From: JBBQSF01 sp038214085
GTDB taxonomy: Bacteria > Bacteroidota > Bacteroidia > Bacteroidales > CG2-30-32-10
Direction: 5' to 3'
NCBI GenBank assembly: GCA_038214085.1
Contig: JBBQSF010000008.1
Coordinates: 1-45,011 of the forward strand
Length of the DNA: 45,011 nt
The notes beneath the pieces were generated by a model. The model was not told the origin of the DNA and ran no database searches. It worked only from the letters and a program-made list of their open reading frames with translations. Position 1 is the first letter of the stretch, and every line of letters begins with the position of its first letter. Shown piece by piece: positions 1 to 6,846 of the stretch. A program made the translations under genes and the position numbers.

Positions 1-729
1 GTTACAAAGGCAATTAAAGGATTCAGCGCTCCCGAAGCTGTGGAAATTCAAATTACTGGTGAACAGGAAAACCAGAAAGAATCTATGGATTTTCTCTCCA
101 AGGCCATGATTTTAGCATTGTGTCTGATTTTCTTTATTTTAATCACCCAGTTTAATTCCACAAGCAAGCCGCTAATCATTATTTCGGAAGTTATTTTTAG
201 TCTTATTGGTGTATTGCTAGGCTTTGTTATTTTCGGAATTCCTATTTCGATAGTAATGACAGGCATTGGAGTGGTTTCTCTTGCAGGTATTGTTGTCCGT
301 AATGGTATTTTGCTGGTTGAATTTACTGATGTGCTTAAAGCCAGAGGTCTTAAAACCAGAGATGCAATTGTTCAGGCAGGAAAAACAAGGATTACGCCTG
401 TTTTACTTACAGCTTCGGCAACCATAATAGGACTTGTGCCACTTGCAATAGGTTTTAATATAAACTTTGTAACCATGTTTACCGAATTCAGGCCGCAAAT
501 TCACTTTGGAGGTGAAAACGTTCAGTTCTTCGGATCTCTGGCATGGACAATTATTTTCGGATTAAGTTTTGCTACTTTCCTTACACTTTTACTTGTTCCT
601 GCAATGTACTCTATTGCATATATTGCAAAAGTGCGGGTAAAACGCAACAAATCAAACCGTTTATTCCGGAAAAACCTTCCATTTACAAAACAGGAATCGG
701 AAGAAGATCCGGAAGATATGATATTATAA
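1..729 (+). CDS. RND efflux transporter permease subunit, C-terminal part (5' end outside window)
   Basis: This is the last 242 residues of an inner-membrane RND pump (AcrB/CzcA-type), which expels drugs or metals using proton motive force with a periplasmic adaptor and an outer-membrane channel. The frame is open from base 1, so the gene begins upstream. Hydrophobic helices, the Val-Arg-Asn-Gly-Ile segment, the FTEFRPQIHFGG loop and the final helix (GLSFATFLTLLLVPAMYS) match the conserved C-terminal half of RND permeases. A charged cytoplasmic tail follows, ending in acidic residues. A hairpin terminator lies 25 nt after the stop. Substrate class cannot be told from this fragment. Family assignment is sure. 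Confidence 0.93.
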   Translation, partial: VTKAIKGFSAPEAVEIQITGEQENQKESMDFLSKAMILALCLIFFILITQFNSTSKPLIIISEVIFSLIGVLLGFVIFGIPISIVMTGIGVVSLAGIVVRNGILLVEFTDVLKARGLKTRDAIVQAGKTRITPVLLTASATIIGLVPLAIGFNINFVTMFTEFRPQIHFGGENVQFFGSLAWTIIFGLSFATFLTLLLVPAMYSIAYIAKVRVKRNKSNRLFRKNLPFTKQESEEDPEDMIL

Positions 730-753
730 TGAAATAATAGTTTATTAAAACTG

Positions 754-781
754 AGCCGGGTAAATTATCCGGCTTTTTTTT
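754..781 (+). terminator. Rho-independent terminator of the RND gene
   Basis: Stem AGCCGG (754-759) pairs with CCGGCT (769-774), can extend through the AT-rich loop, and runs into a T tract (774-781). It lies 25 nt after the RND stop. Confidence 0.88.
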
Positions 782-865
782 GCAACTGCTTCTACCAAAG
801 TGAAACATTCAAATGTCCAAATGACGGATTATTATTTTCTAGTTTCTAAAATATTTTGGTCATCC

Positions 866-896
866 AAAAAAAAACCATTTCAGAAATCTGAAATGG
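866..896 (-). terminator. Rho-independent terminator of the translation operon (after frr)
   Basis: A perfect 10-bp inverted repeat, CCATTTCAGA (875-884) with TCTGAAATGG (887-896), is followed on the minus strand by nine T (A tract 866-874). It sits 23 nt beyond the frr stop. Confidence 0.9.
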
Positions 897-919
897 CTCA
901 ATATTTTTTCCAAAAACAA

Positions 920-1483
920 TTAAATCGTCATGATGTCTTTTTCTTTGGTAACGAGCAAAGAATCAATTTTGCGGATATAGTCATCCGTTACCAACTGAAT
1001 ATCTGCTTCCAGCTTCTTTATTTCATCGTCAGCAACACCATCCTTTGAAAGCTTTTTTGCAGTTTCATTTGCATCTCTCCGTAAATTACGAACCACTACC
1101 TTGCCATTTTCGGCTTCGGCTTTGGCCTTTTTAACAAGGTCTCTGCGTCGTTCTTCTGTGAGTGGAGGAACAGGTATCCGTATTACCATTCCATCATTTA
1201 TAGGGTTAAATCCAAGATTGGCTGACATAATCGCTTTTTCAATAGGCGCAAGTGCATTTTTGTCCCAGGGCTGAATAAAAATGGTTTTTGGATCTGGTGT
1301 GTTCACATTGGCCATTTGGCTTAAAGGCGTGATGGTTCCGTAATAATCCACTTTTATGCCCTCAAGCATTTGCGGGTTCGCTTTACCTGCTCTTATTTTC
1401 TGCATCTCTTTTTCGAGATGAGCTAAGGCATTCTGCATATTTTCTTTTGCCACATCTAAGCAAAACTGAACATCTTCATTCAT
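920..1483 (-). CDS. frr: Ribosome recycling factor
   Basis: Encodes RRF (187 aa, usual length about 185), which with EF-G splits the post-termination ribosome so that subunits can be reused. The whole family pattern is present: the N-terminal helix with KIRAGKANPQMLEGIKVDYYG, the beta domain containing TPLSQMANVNTPD and IQPWDK, and the C-terminal long helices containing RIPVPPLTEERRRDLVKK and RNLRRDANE. It is the last gene of a minus-strand run (pyrH, 2TM gene, frr), starts 15 nt after the 2TM gene stop and is followed by a strong terminator. Cytoplasmic. No oddities. Confidence 0.98.
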   Translation of the reverse strand: MNEDVQFCLDVAKENMQNALAHLEKEMQKIRAGKANPQMLEGIKVDYYGTITPLSQMANVNTPDPKTIFIQPWDKNALAPIEKAIMSANLGFNPINDGMVIRIPVPPLTEERRRDLVKKAKAEAENGKVVVRNLRRDANETAKKLSKDGVADDEIKKLEADIQLVTDDYIRKIDSLLVTKEKDIMTI

Positions 1484-1498
1484 AATACTATTCTTTTA

Positions 1499-1780
1499 CT
1501 AATTATTTTTTTTAATCAATTTTTCATATTCTTTAAGAGCAACCTTATTTTTCCATTTAAAAACGATCAGGTAGTGGAGAATAAGTGCAAGAGCCCAACC
1601 CAGCATTGGATAAAGCGGCCATTTATGACTGTATGCCCAATCGTTGATATATCCTAAAAAAGCCCAAATTACCCAAAAAAAACTTATAACAATCAAGTAA
1701 ACCACAACGTGTACCTTAAATCCTGCCCTTTCCTTAGCGGCTTTCCACAATTCGGGATCAATGTTTGACATATTTATCAT
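1499..1780 (-). CDS. Small 2TM-domain membrane protein
   Basis: A 93-residue protein resembling the 2TM domain family: a short charged N-terminus (DPELWKAAKERAGFKVH), a first membrane segment at about residues 23-45, a short loop (NDWAYSHKWPLYPML), a second segment at about 59-77 and a lysine-rich tail. It would sit in the inner membrane as a hairpin with both ends cytoplasmic. Function is unknown for the family; related domains occur attached to histidine kinases and LytTR regulators in Bacteroidota. It lies between pyrH (5 nt gap) and frr (15 nt gap), so is cotranscribed with them. An alternative ATG three codons in (1771) is equally plausible. Confidence 0.8.
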   Translation of the reverse strand: MINMSNIDPELWKAAKERAGFKVHVVVYLIVISFFWVIWAFLGYINDWAYSHKWPLYPMLGWALALILHYLIVFKWKNKVALKEYEKLIKKNN

Positions 1781-1785
1781 GACTT

Positions 1786-2490
1786 TTAATTTACAAGTGT
1801 ACCAACTTTTTCTCCATTAATTATCTTCAATAAATTCCCTTTTGTATTCATATTAAACACAATAATAGGAAGGTTATTTTCTCTACAAAGTGTAAAAGCA
1901 GTAAGATCCATAATATTTAGATTTCTGCTGTATGCTTCGTCAAAAGTGATTGTATCAAATTTTATCGCCGAAATATCCTTTTCGGGATCAGCAGTATATA
2001 TCCCATCAACCCGTGTGCCTTTTAAAATAACATCTGCTTTTATTTCAACCGCACGCAAGGCAGAAGCAGTATCTGTGGTGAAAAATGGATTGCCAGTTCC
2101 TCCAGCAATAATTACCACGCGTTTTTTTTCAAGCTTCTCAATTGCTGTGCGCCGACTCATTTTTTTACAAATTGGGTCAATTTCAATACCGGAAAGAACC
2201 TGACATGGCACATCAATGTTCTCGAGTGCTGATTGCAATGCAAGACTATTGATAACTGTAGCCAGCATGCCCATATAATCACCCTGAACCCTGTCAAATC
2301 CTTTACCAATTCCCTGTAAGCCCCTAAAAATATTTCCACCTCCAATAACAACTGCCACCTGAACTCCAAGTTCGGTAACACTTTTTATTTCATGAGCGAA
2401 TTCATTCAGCCTATCTATATCGATATTCTCAAATCCGCTACTGGCCAATGATTCACCACTCAATTTTAATAATATCCGCTTATACTTCAT
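1786..2490 (-). CDS. pyrH: UMP kinase
   Basis: Encodes the bacterial hexameric UMP kinase (234 aa), which phosphorylates UMP to UDP with ATP in pyrimidine nucleotide synthesis. The amino-acid-kinase fold signatures are visible: KLSGES near residue 9, VIGGGNIFRG near 48-57, IIAGGTGNPFFTTDTAS in the middle, and the LKGTRVDGIYTADPEKD nucleotide-binding segment. It is the first gene after the tsf terminator hairpin on the minus strand, followed closely by the 2TM gene and frr. No clear separate promoter is seen in the 100 nt upstream, so it may depend on read-through from tsf. Confidence 0.98.
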   Translation of the reverse strand: MKYKRILLKLSGESLASSGFENIDIDRLNEFAHEIKSVTELGVQVAVVIGGGNIFRGLQGIGKGFDRVQGDYMGMLATVINSLALQSALENIDVPCQVLSGIEIDPICKKMSRRTAIEKLEKKRVVIIAGGTGNPFFTTDTASALRAVEIKADVILKGTRVDGIYTADPEKDISAIKFDTITFDEAYSRNLNIMDLTAFTLCRENNLPIIVFNMNTKGNLLKIINGEKVGTLVN

Positions 2491-2536
2491 GAATATAAAT
2501 TTTGCTATAAAATTATAAATTTTATGTGTATTTTCT

Positions 2537-2571
2537 AAAAAAAAAAGAGAGAACCATAGTCCTCTCTCTTT
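2537..2571 (-). terminator. Hairpin terminator between tsf and pyrH
   Basis: AAAGAGAG (2544-2551) pairs with CTCTCTTT (2564-2571). On the minus strand the hairpin leads into a run of ten T (A tract 2537-2546). It begins about 20 nt beyond the tsf stop and lies 46 nt before the pyrH start, so it can end or attenuate the ribosomal-protein transcript. Confidence 0.82.
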
Positions 2572-2590
2572 ATAATTTATTATCAGTAAT

Positions 2591-3424
2591 TTACGCTCCC
2601 AACATCAAACGTTTGAATGCAGTAACTTTTAAATCTTTATCAGTTTCAGTAATATACTGTGCAACAGTTTTTTTATTGTCTTTAATAAATTCCTGATTTA
2701 ATAAAGTGTTTTCTTTAAAGAACTTTGCAAGTTTTCCGGTAGCAATTTTTTCAAGCATTTCTTCTGGTTTACCTTCCTGACGAGCCTGATCTTTACCGAT
2801 TTCTATTTCACGTTCGATAATTTTTGCATCAACAGCGTCTTTATCAATAGCAACCGGAGCCATTGCAGCAATTTGCATTGCAACATCTTTTCCAATAGTG
2901 TCGATATTTCCGCCATCTTTACTGAATCCAACTATTGTAGCCAATCTGTTTCCTGGATGATTGTATGCAAAAACCTTAGCAGCCTCAACTATATCGCAGT
3001 GCGTTACAGTGCATTTTTCGCCGGTTTTTCCAATCATATCCATCAATTTATCTGCAACGGTTCTGTTTTCAAAATCAGAAGCAAGCAATTCATCAAGGCT
3101 CTTAATGTTTTTAGCGATAGCCAAATCCATGATACCATTTACGAAACTAACAAAATCTTTGCTTTTAGCAACAAAGTCTGTTTCGCAGTTTACCATAATA
3201 ACAATTGCTTTTTTAGCATCGGAGCTTGTTTTAGCTATAACAATTCCATCTTTTGCATCTCTGTCGGCACGGTTGCTAGCTACTTTCTGACCTTTTTTGC
3301 GCAGATAATCTACTGCTTTTTCAAAATCGCCATCTGATTCAACAAGTGCTTTTTTGCAATCCATCATTCCTGCACCTGTTTGCTGACGTAATTTATTAAC
3401 TTCAGCTGCTGTAATATTAGCCAT
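2591..3424 (-). CDS. tsf: Translation elongation factor Ts
   Basis: Encodes EF-Ts (277 aa), the guanine-nucleotide exchange factor that recycles EF-Tu. The N-terminal UBA-like domain (residues 1-55) carries VNKLRQQTGAGMMDCKKAL, and the TDF motif (residues 82-84) that inserts into EF-Tu is intact. The two core subdomains follow, with the usual GKPEEMLEKIATGKL segment and a typical C-terminus. Start ATG lies 21 nt after the rpsB stop, the classical rpsB-tsf pairing. A terminator follows. Cytoplasmic. Confidence 0.98.
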   Translation of the reverse strand: MANITAAEVNKLRQQTGAGMMDCKKALVESDGDFEKAVDYLRKKGQKVASNRADRDAKDGIVIAKTSSDAKKAIVIMVNCETDFVAKSKDFVSFVNGIMDLAIAKNIKSLDELLASDFENRTVADKLMDMIGKTGEKCTVTHCDIVEAAKVFAYNHPGNRLATIVGFSKDGGNIDTIGKDVAMQIAAMAPVAIDKDAVDAKIIEREIEIGKDQARQEGKPEEMLEKIATGKLAKFFKENTLLNQEFIKDNKKTVAQYITETDKDLKVTAFKRLMLGA

Positions 3425-3445
3425 ATTCTTATTAAATATTAATTT

Positions 3446-4384
3446 TTACTTAACTGGTTTTTTAATTCCTGCAGGTTTTTTAGCAGCAGGCTTTGCTTTT
3501 GCGGCAGTTGTCTTAGCTTCTTCGTCTTCTTCATCAGTTTCAAGATTTACCTTTGCAGCAGCTTTAGCAGCAACTTTTTTTGCTTTATTGATTTCTTCCT
3601 CTTCGTCAAGAGCTTCAATTTCGGCAAGGGTCATTGAACTTCTGTCGACAACTTCAACTTCTTCTTTTTCTTCTTCTACCATTTTTTCCTTATCATATTT
3701 GCGTTCATTAATGCCATCTTCAATTGCATCGGTCATTGCCTGAACAATAACAGAGATTGATTTTGCAGCATCGTCGTTAGCAGGAATAGGGAAATCAACT
3801 TCGTTAGGATTTGAATTGGTATCAACAATTGCAAAAGTAGGGATATTGAGTTTTTTTGCTTCAGCCACAGCAATATGTTCTTTGCTAATGTCAACAATAA
3901 ACAAGGCTGCAGGTAAACGGGAAAGATCTGAGATACTTCCTAAGTTCTTTTCAAGCTTGGCTCTTTCGCGGCTCATTTGCAAACGTTCTTTTTTAGAAAG
4001 GTTTGCAACAGTTCCGTCAGTAAGCATTTTATCAATACTTGCCATTTTGCGAACAGCTTTACGAATGGTAGCAAAGTTGGTAAGCATACCACCAGGCCAG
4101 CGTTCAGTAACGTAAGGCATATTTACTTTTTTCACATGTTCAGCTACGATATCTTTGGCTTGCTTTTTTGTAGCAACAAAGAGGATTTTCTTTCCTGATT
4201 TAGCAATCTGCTTCATCGCAGCTGCTGCTTCGTCAATTTTTGCAAGGGTTTTGTTCAGATCGATAATATGGATACCATTACGTTCCATAAAAATATAAGG
4301 AGCCATGTTGGGGTTCCATTTTCTTTTCAGATGACCAAAATGCACTCCTGCATCCAATAATTGGTTATAATTTGCTTTTCCCAT
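3446..4384 (-). CDS. rpsB: 30S ribosomal protein S2 with a long charged C-terminal extension
   Basis: Residues 1 to about 228 are ordinary ribosomal protein S2: the N-terminus contains LLDAGVHFGHLKRKWNP, followed by FMERNGIHIIDL, FVATKKQAKDIV, the ERWPGGMLTNFATI segment and the FAIVDTNSNP motif. S2 sits on the back of the 30S subunit and is needed for S1 binding. The last 85 or so residues are low complexity, first acidic (runs of Glu and Asp), then Ala/Lys/Pro-rich and basic. S2 is usually 230-260 aa; this one is 312. Such tails are known in Bacteroidota S2 proteins. It lies 24 nt after rpsI and 21 nt before tsf. Confidence 0.97.
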   Translation of the reverse strand: MGKANYNQLLDAGVHFGHLKRKWNPNMAPYIFMERNGIHIIDLNKTLAKIDEAAAAMKQIAKSGKKILFVATKKQAKDIVAEHVKKVNMPYVTERWPGGMLTNFATIRKAVRKMASIDKMLTDGTVANLSKKERLQMSRERAKLEKNLGSISDLSRLPAALFIVDISKEHIAVAEAKKLNIPTFAIVDTNSNPNEVDFPIPANDDAAKSISVIVQAMTDAIEDGINERKYDKEKMVEEEKEEVEVVDRSSMTLAEIEALDEEEEINKAKKVAAKAAAKVNLETDEEDEEAKTTAAKAKPAAKKPAGIKKPVK

Positions 4385-4408
4385 GAGATTATTATTTCCG
4401 GAATAATA

Positions 4409-4795
4409 TTAACGTTTACTAAATTGAAATTTCTTACGCGCTTTTTTCTGTCCTGGTTTTTTACGTTCTACCATTCTAGGATCTCTGCGCATCAATCCTT
4501 TTGCTTTAAGCGGTGGGCGGTTTTCAGGATTAATTTTACATAATGCACGTGCAATAGCTAATTTTAAAGCTTCAGCCTGACCAGTAACTCCACCACCTTT
4601 AACGTTAACGGTAATATCATATTTGCCAGTTAATTCAACAATTGCCATTGGCTGGTTTACCAGATACTGCAAAGTACCGGTTGGAAAATATTGTTTATAA
4701 TCCTTTTTGTTAACGATAATTACTCCATTACCTTCTTTAACAAAAATGCGGGCAACGGCAGTTTTTCTTCTACCTAATGCGTTTACTACTTCCAT
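4409..4795 (-). CDS. rpsI: 30S ribosomal protein S9
   Basis: Encodes S9 (128 aa), whose C-terminal tail reaches the P-site tRNA. The sequence begins with the ALGRRKTAVARIF signature, has the VKGGGVTGQAEALKLAIARAL core, and ends in a basic tail (KARKKFQFSKR) of the kind that contacts tRNA. It follows rplM with a 3-nt gap, the near-universal rplM-rpsI pair, and precedes rpsB. Confidence 0.98.
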   Translation of the reverse strand: MEVVNALGRRKTAVARIFVKEGNGVIIVNKKDYKQYFPTGTLQYLVNQPMAIVELTGKYDITVNVKGGGVTGQAEALKLAIARALCKINPENRPPLKAKGLMRRDPRMVERKKPGQKKARKKFQFSKR

Positions 4796-4798
4796 AAA

Positions 4799-5254
4799 TT
4801 ATTTAATTGTATTTAATTTAACTTCTTTAGGTTGCTGAGCAGCATGTGGATGCTCGTTTCCGGCATAAACATGAAGGTTTTTTAATATGGCTGCTCCCAG
4901 TCGGTTCTTTGGTAACATTCCCTTAACAGCTTTTTCAACTAAAAAAGTTGGTTTAATATCAAGGTACTCGCGGGGAGTTCTAAACCTTTGTCCACCAGGA
5001 TATCCTGTATGGCGAACATATTGTTTTTCGGTGAGTTTATTTCCGGTAAGTCTGACTTTTTCTGCATTGATAATTATAACGTTATCGCCACAATCAACAT
5101 GAGGTGTAAAATCAGTTTTAAATTTTCCTCTTATAAATTTTGCAACTATAGAAGAAAGCCTTCCAAGAACTTCATTTTCAGCATCAATCAATATCCATTC
5201 TTTGTGTACAGTTTCTTTATTTGCTGAAATTGTTTTGTAAGTTAACGTATCCAT
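4799..5254 (-). CDS. rplM: 50S ribosomal protein L13
   Basis: Encodes L13 (151 aa), an early-assembly 50S protein that binds 23S rRNA. Signatures seen are the WILIDAENEVLGRLSS segment, the GKFKTDFTPHVDCGDNVIIINA block, RHTGYPGG, and MLPKNRLGAA. It is the first gene of the minus-strand translation operon and is preceded by a Bacteroidota-type promoter giving a leader of about 48 nt. Confidence 0.98.
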   Translation of the reverse strand: MDTLTYKTISANKETVHKEWILIDAENEVLGRLSSIVAKFIRGKFKTDFTPHVDCGDNVIIINAEKVRLTGNKLTEKQYVRHTGYPGGQRFRTPREYLDIKPTFLVEKAVKGMLPKNRLGAAILKNLHVYAGNEHPHAAQQPKEVKLNTIK

Positions 5255-5305
5255 TGTGTGTATTTAAAAATTCAACCTTAATTAATCCCTATAAAAATGG
5301 GAGTG

Positions 5306-5336
5306 CAAAGGTATAACTAATTTTTTATTTAACAAA
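5306..5336 (-). promoter_or_regulatory. Promoter of the rplM-rpsI-rpsB-tsf operon
   Basis: On the minus strand TTTG (plus 5333-5336) is followed after 19 nt by TACCTTTG (plus 5306-5313), an exact match to the Bacteroidota -33/-7 consensus. A small inverted repeat (CAACAA 5342-5347 / TTGTTG 5352-5357) lies just upstream of the -33 box. Confidence 0.88.
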
Positions 5337-5383
5337 TTTACCAACAAGAATTTGTTGATATTTTTTTGTACTTTACTATTCAT

Positions 5384-5414
5384 AAGGGTTTCTGTTATAA
5401 TGAAAACCCTTTTT
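5384..5414 (+). terminator. Orphan terminator-like hairpin on the plus strand
   Basis: AAGGGTTT (5384-5391) pairs with AAACCCTT (5404-5411) and runs into TTTTT. No plus-strand gene precedes it. It could end a short unannotated transcript or stop transcription entering the region. Confidence 0.5.
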
Positions 5415-5507
5415 ATTTTACTACCAGAGCAAAAAAACTGCTTTATGAAAAAAAATTACCTTAGAAAAAAGAAGAAAAAGATCAAAAGATTATTTTTTTT
5501 TCACAAA

Positions 5508-5742
5508 TGTCCGATAAAAAATGATATATCCAAAAGGATGTAAATTTATTGTTTTCTTTCCTTGCCTCGTTCCTGAAGGATGAATTGATTTTTAGCAATT
5601 TACATCCTTTAGGACAGAGGCAAAATAAATTGATAAAAACCAATTTAGCAATTTTGGAAAAACCAAGCTCTTGTTTTTACAAAACCCGCAAACACTTCAT
5701 TTAGCATAACGTTTCATTAATTTGCTTTATTTTTATCGGACA
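5508..5742. repeat. MITE-like element with 13-bp terminal inverted repeats and an inner hairpin
   Basis: TGTCCGATAAAAA at 5508-5520 is repeated perfectly inverted at 5730-5742, bounding 235 bp with no credible ORF. Inside, GCCTC (5564-5568) and GAGGC (5617-5621) close an imperfect stem of about 25 bp. A further copy of its AAAGGATGTAAATT arm lies at 5535-5548, so three related arms occur within 80 bp. No target-site duplication is evident. It could be a non-autonomous transposable element, a REP-like palindrome or a structured RNA; nothing here decides which. Apart from this, 5255-5774 holds the rplM promoter and the orphan hairpin. Confidence 0.6.
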
Positions 5743-5774
5743 ACAGTGTTTTTTTTTAATAAAAAATCAGGATG

Positions 5775-6773
5775 CTATTTTATCGGGAAATAAATTTCAG
5801 TAATCCATTTGCTTGTATCGGGTTCGGTCATGGGATCAGTAATATAAACCTCCCATGGTCCGCCGACTTCGGTAAGATTATTTTCTTTTACATAAGCAGC
5901 CATATCCATATATGCATTATAGGTTTTGTTATAAGCGCCTTTGTATCTAATGTAAATTACCTTTCCAGCATACGATTTTTCAACTTTTATTTTTCCCCCG
6001 GAAGCTATTTCTTTATCAATAGGAATTGCAGCAACAAAATCCCATGTTAAACTATCCCATGCCATGGTAATAGCCATAGGACTTCCGGTGCATTTTGCTC
6101 CATTTTTTGCTACAAAACTCATAATGGTTCCATATTTTACGGCAAGCGCTTTAGAAATATCACCTGAATTTATTTTCTCACGAATTCCTGCAATAGTCTG
6201 TGCTTCAACAGTTTTTTCGAATATATCGTAAGAATAATCGTGCATTTTTTCAACTCTTTCCTTTAATAAAAGTAAGCCTTTTTCAAAATCGGGTCCCATT
6301 TGCTTGTCAAAATTCATTATTACTCCCATCCATCTGCCCATGGGCCACGACAGCGTTCCTTCATCTTTCCAAGTAACTTTTAAACCATTTTTATCATTTT
6401 CCAAATCAAATGAACCATTTGATGTACTTTCGAAAGGTTCAACAAAATTCAAAATATACGAAATGCTTTTCATGGGGATAATTTCAGTAAGCCTTAACTT
6501 TCCTTCACCAACTATTTCCCCTTTCCATTCCATACTTGCACCAACACCAATAGTGTCGTTGTATTTGTATATGGAGGCAGTATCCTGTGGTTTCCATGGC
6601 GACCAGTAGTCCCATTTTTTCAAATCAACAATCTGGCTCATGATTTTTCCTTCCTTTGCGTTGATTAACACTGAGCGTTCAACAGAATATTTTGAAGGAA
6701 GAAAAATGGCTATTATCAATGCAAGAACAATTACAATGACAATAAAAAGCAAAATTCTCTTAATCCATTTCAT
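5775..6773 (-). CDS. Membrane-anchored SRPBCC / GyrI-like ligand-binding protein
   Basis: A 332-residue protein beginning at ATG 6773 with one membrane helix (about residues 6-25). Next comes an SRPBCC (polyketide cyclase/START-like) domain at about 30-170, with the VERSVLINA and LKKWDYWSPW pattern. A GyrI-like / AraC effector-binding domain fills the C-terminal half (about 190-330), ending in TSKWITEIYFPIK, like small-molecule-binding SOUL/GyrI proteins. Such fusions occur in Bacteroidota; the ligand is unknown. A longer in-frame TTG at 6791 is rejected because it lies inside the -7 promoter box. The gene stands downstream of the DUF4349 gene and is separated from it by a terminator. Confidence 0.82.
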   Translation of the reverse strand: MKWIKRILLFIVIVIVLALIIAIFLPSKYSVERSVLINAKEGKIMSQIVDLKKWDYWSPWKPQDTASIYKYNDTIGVGASMEWKGEIVGEGKLRLTEIIPMKSISYILNFVEPFESTSNGSFDLENDKNGLKVTWKDEGTLSWPMGRWMGVIMNFDKQMGPDFEKGLLLLKERVEKMHDYSYDIFEKTVEAQTIAGIREKINSGDISKALAVKYGTIMSFVAKNGAKCTGSPMAITMAWDSLTWDFVAAIPIDKEIASGGKIKVEKSYAGKVIYIRYKGAYNKTYNAYMDMAAYVKENNLTEVGGPWEVYITDPMTEPDTSKWITEIYFPIK

Positions 6774-6788
6774 AGCTTTATTTTTATG

Positions 6789-6819
6789 CAAAGTTAAAAA
6801 AACTGCTCAGAAAATCCAA
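6789..6819 (-). promoter_or_regulatory. Promoter of the SRPBCC/GyrI-like gene
   Basis: On the minus strand TTG (plus 6817-6819), 20 nt, then TAACTTTG (plus 6789-6796). The expected start of transcription lies about 12 nt before the ATG at 6773. The -33 box lies inside the upstream gene's terminator hairpin. Confidence 0.8.
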
Positions 6820-6827
6820 GCAGTTTT
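6796..6827 (-). terminator. Terminator of the DUF4349 gene
   Basis: AAAACTGCT (6799-6807) pairs with AGCAGTTTT (6819-6827). On the minus strand it is followed by a T run (A tract 6796-6802). It lies 20 nt after the DUF4349 stop. Confidence 0.8.
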
Positions 6828-6846
6828 ACATTTTAACGAGATTATA

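Noticed and set aside
800..1048. Plus-strand ORF of 82 residues
   Set aside because: It is antisense to frr and its terminator hairpin.
5352..5543. Small plus-strand ORF of 63 residues
   Set aside because: It spans a terminator hairpin and an A-rich stretch, giving a lysine run; no start context or homology.
6774..6791. TTG start of the SRPBCC/GyrI-like gene
   Set aside because: It lies inside the -7 box TAACTTTG; the ATG at 6773 starts the membrane helix.
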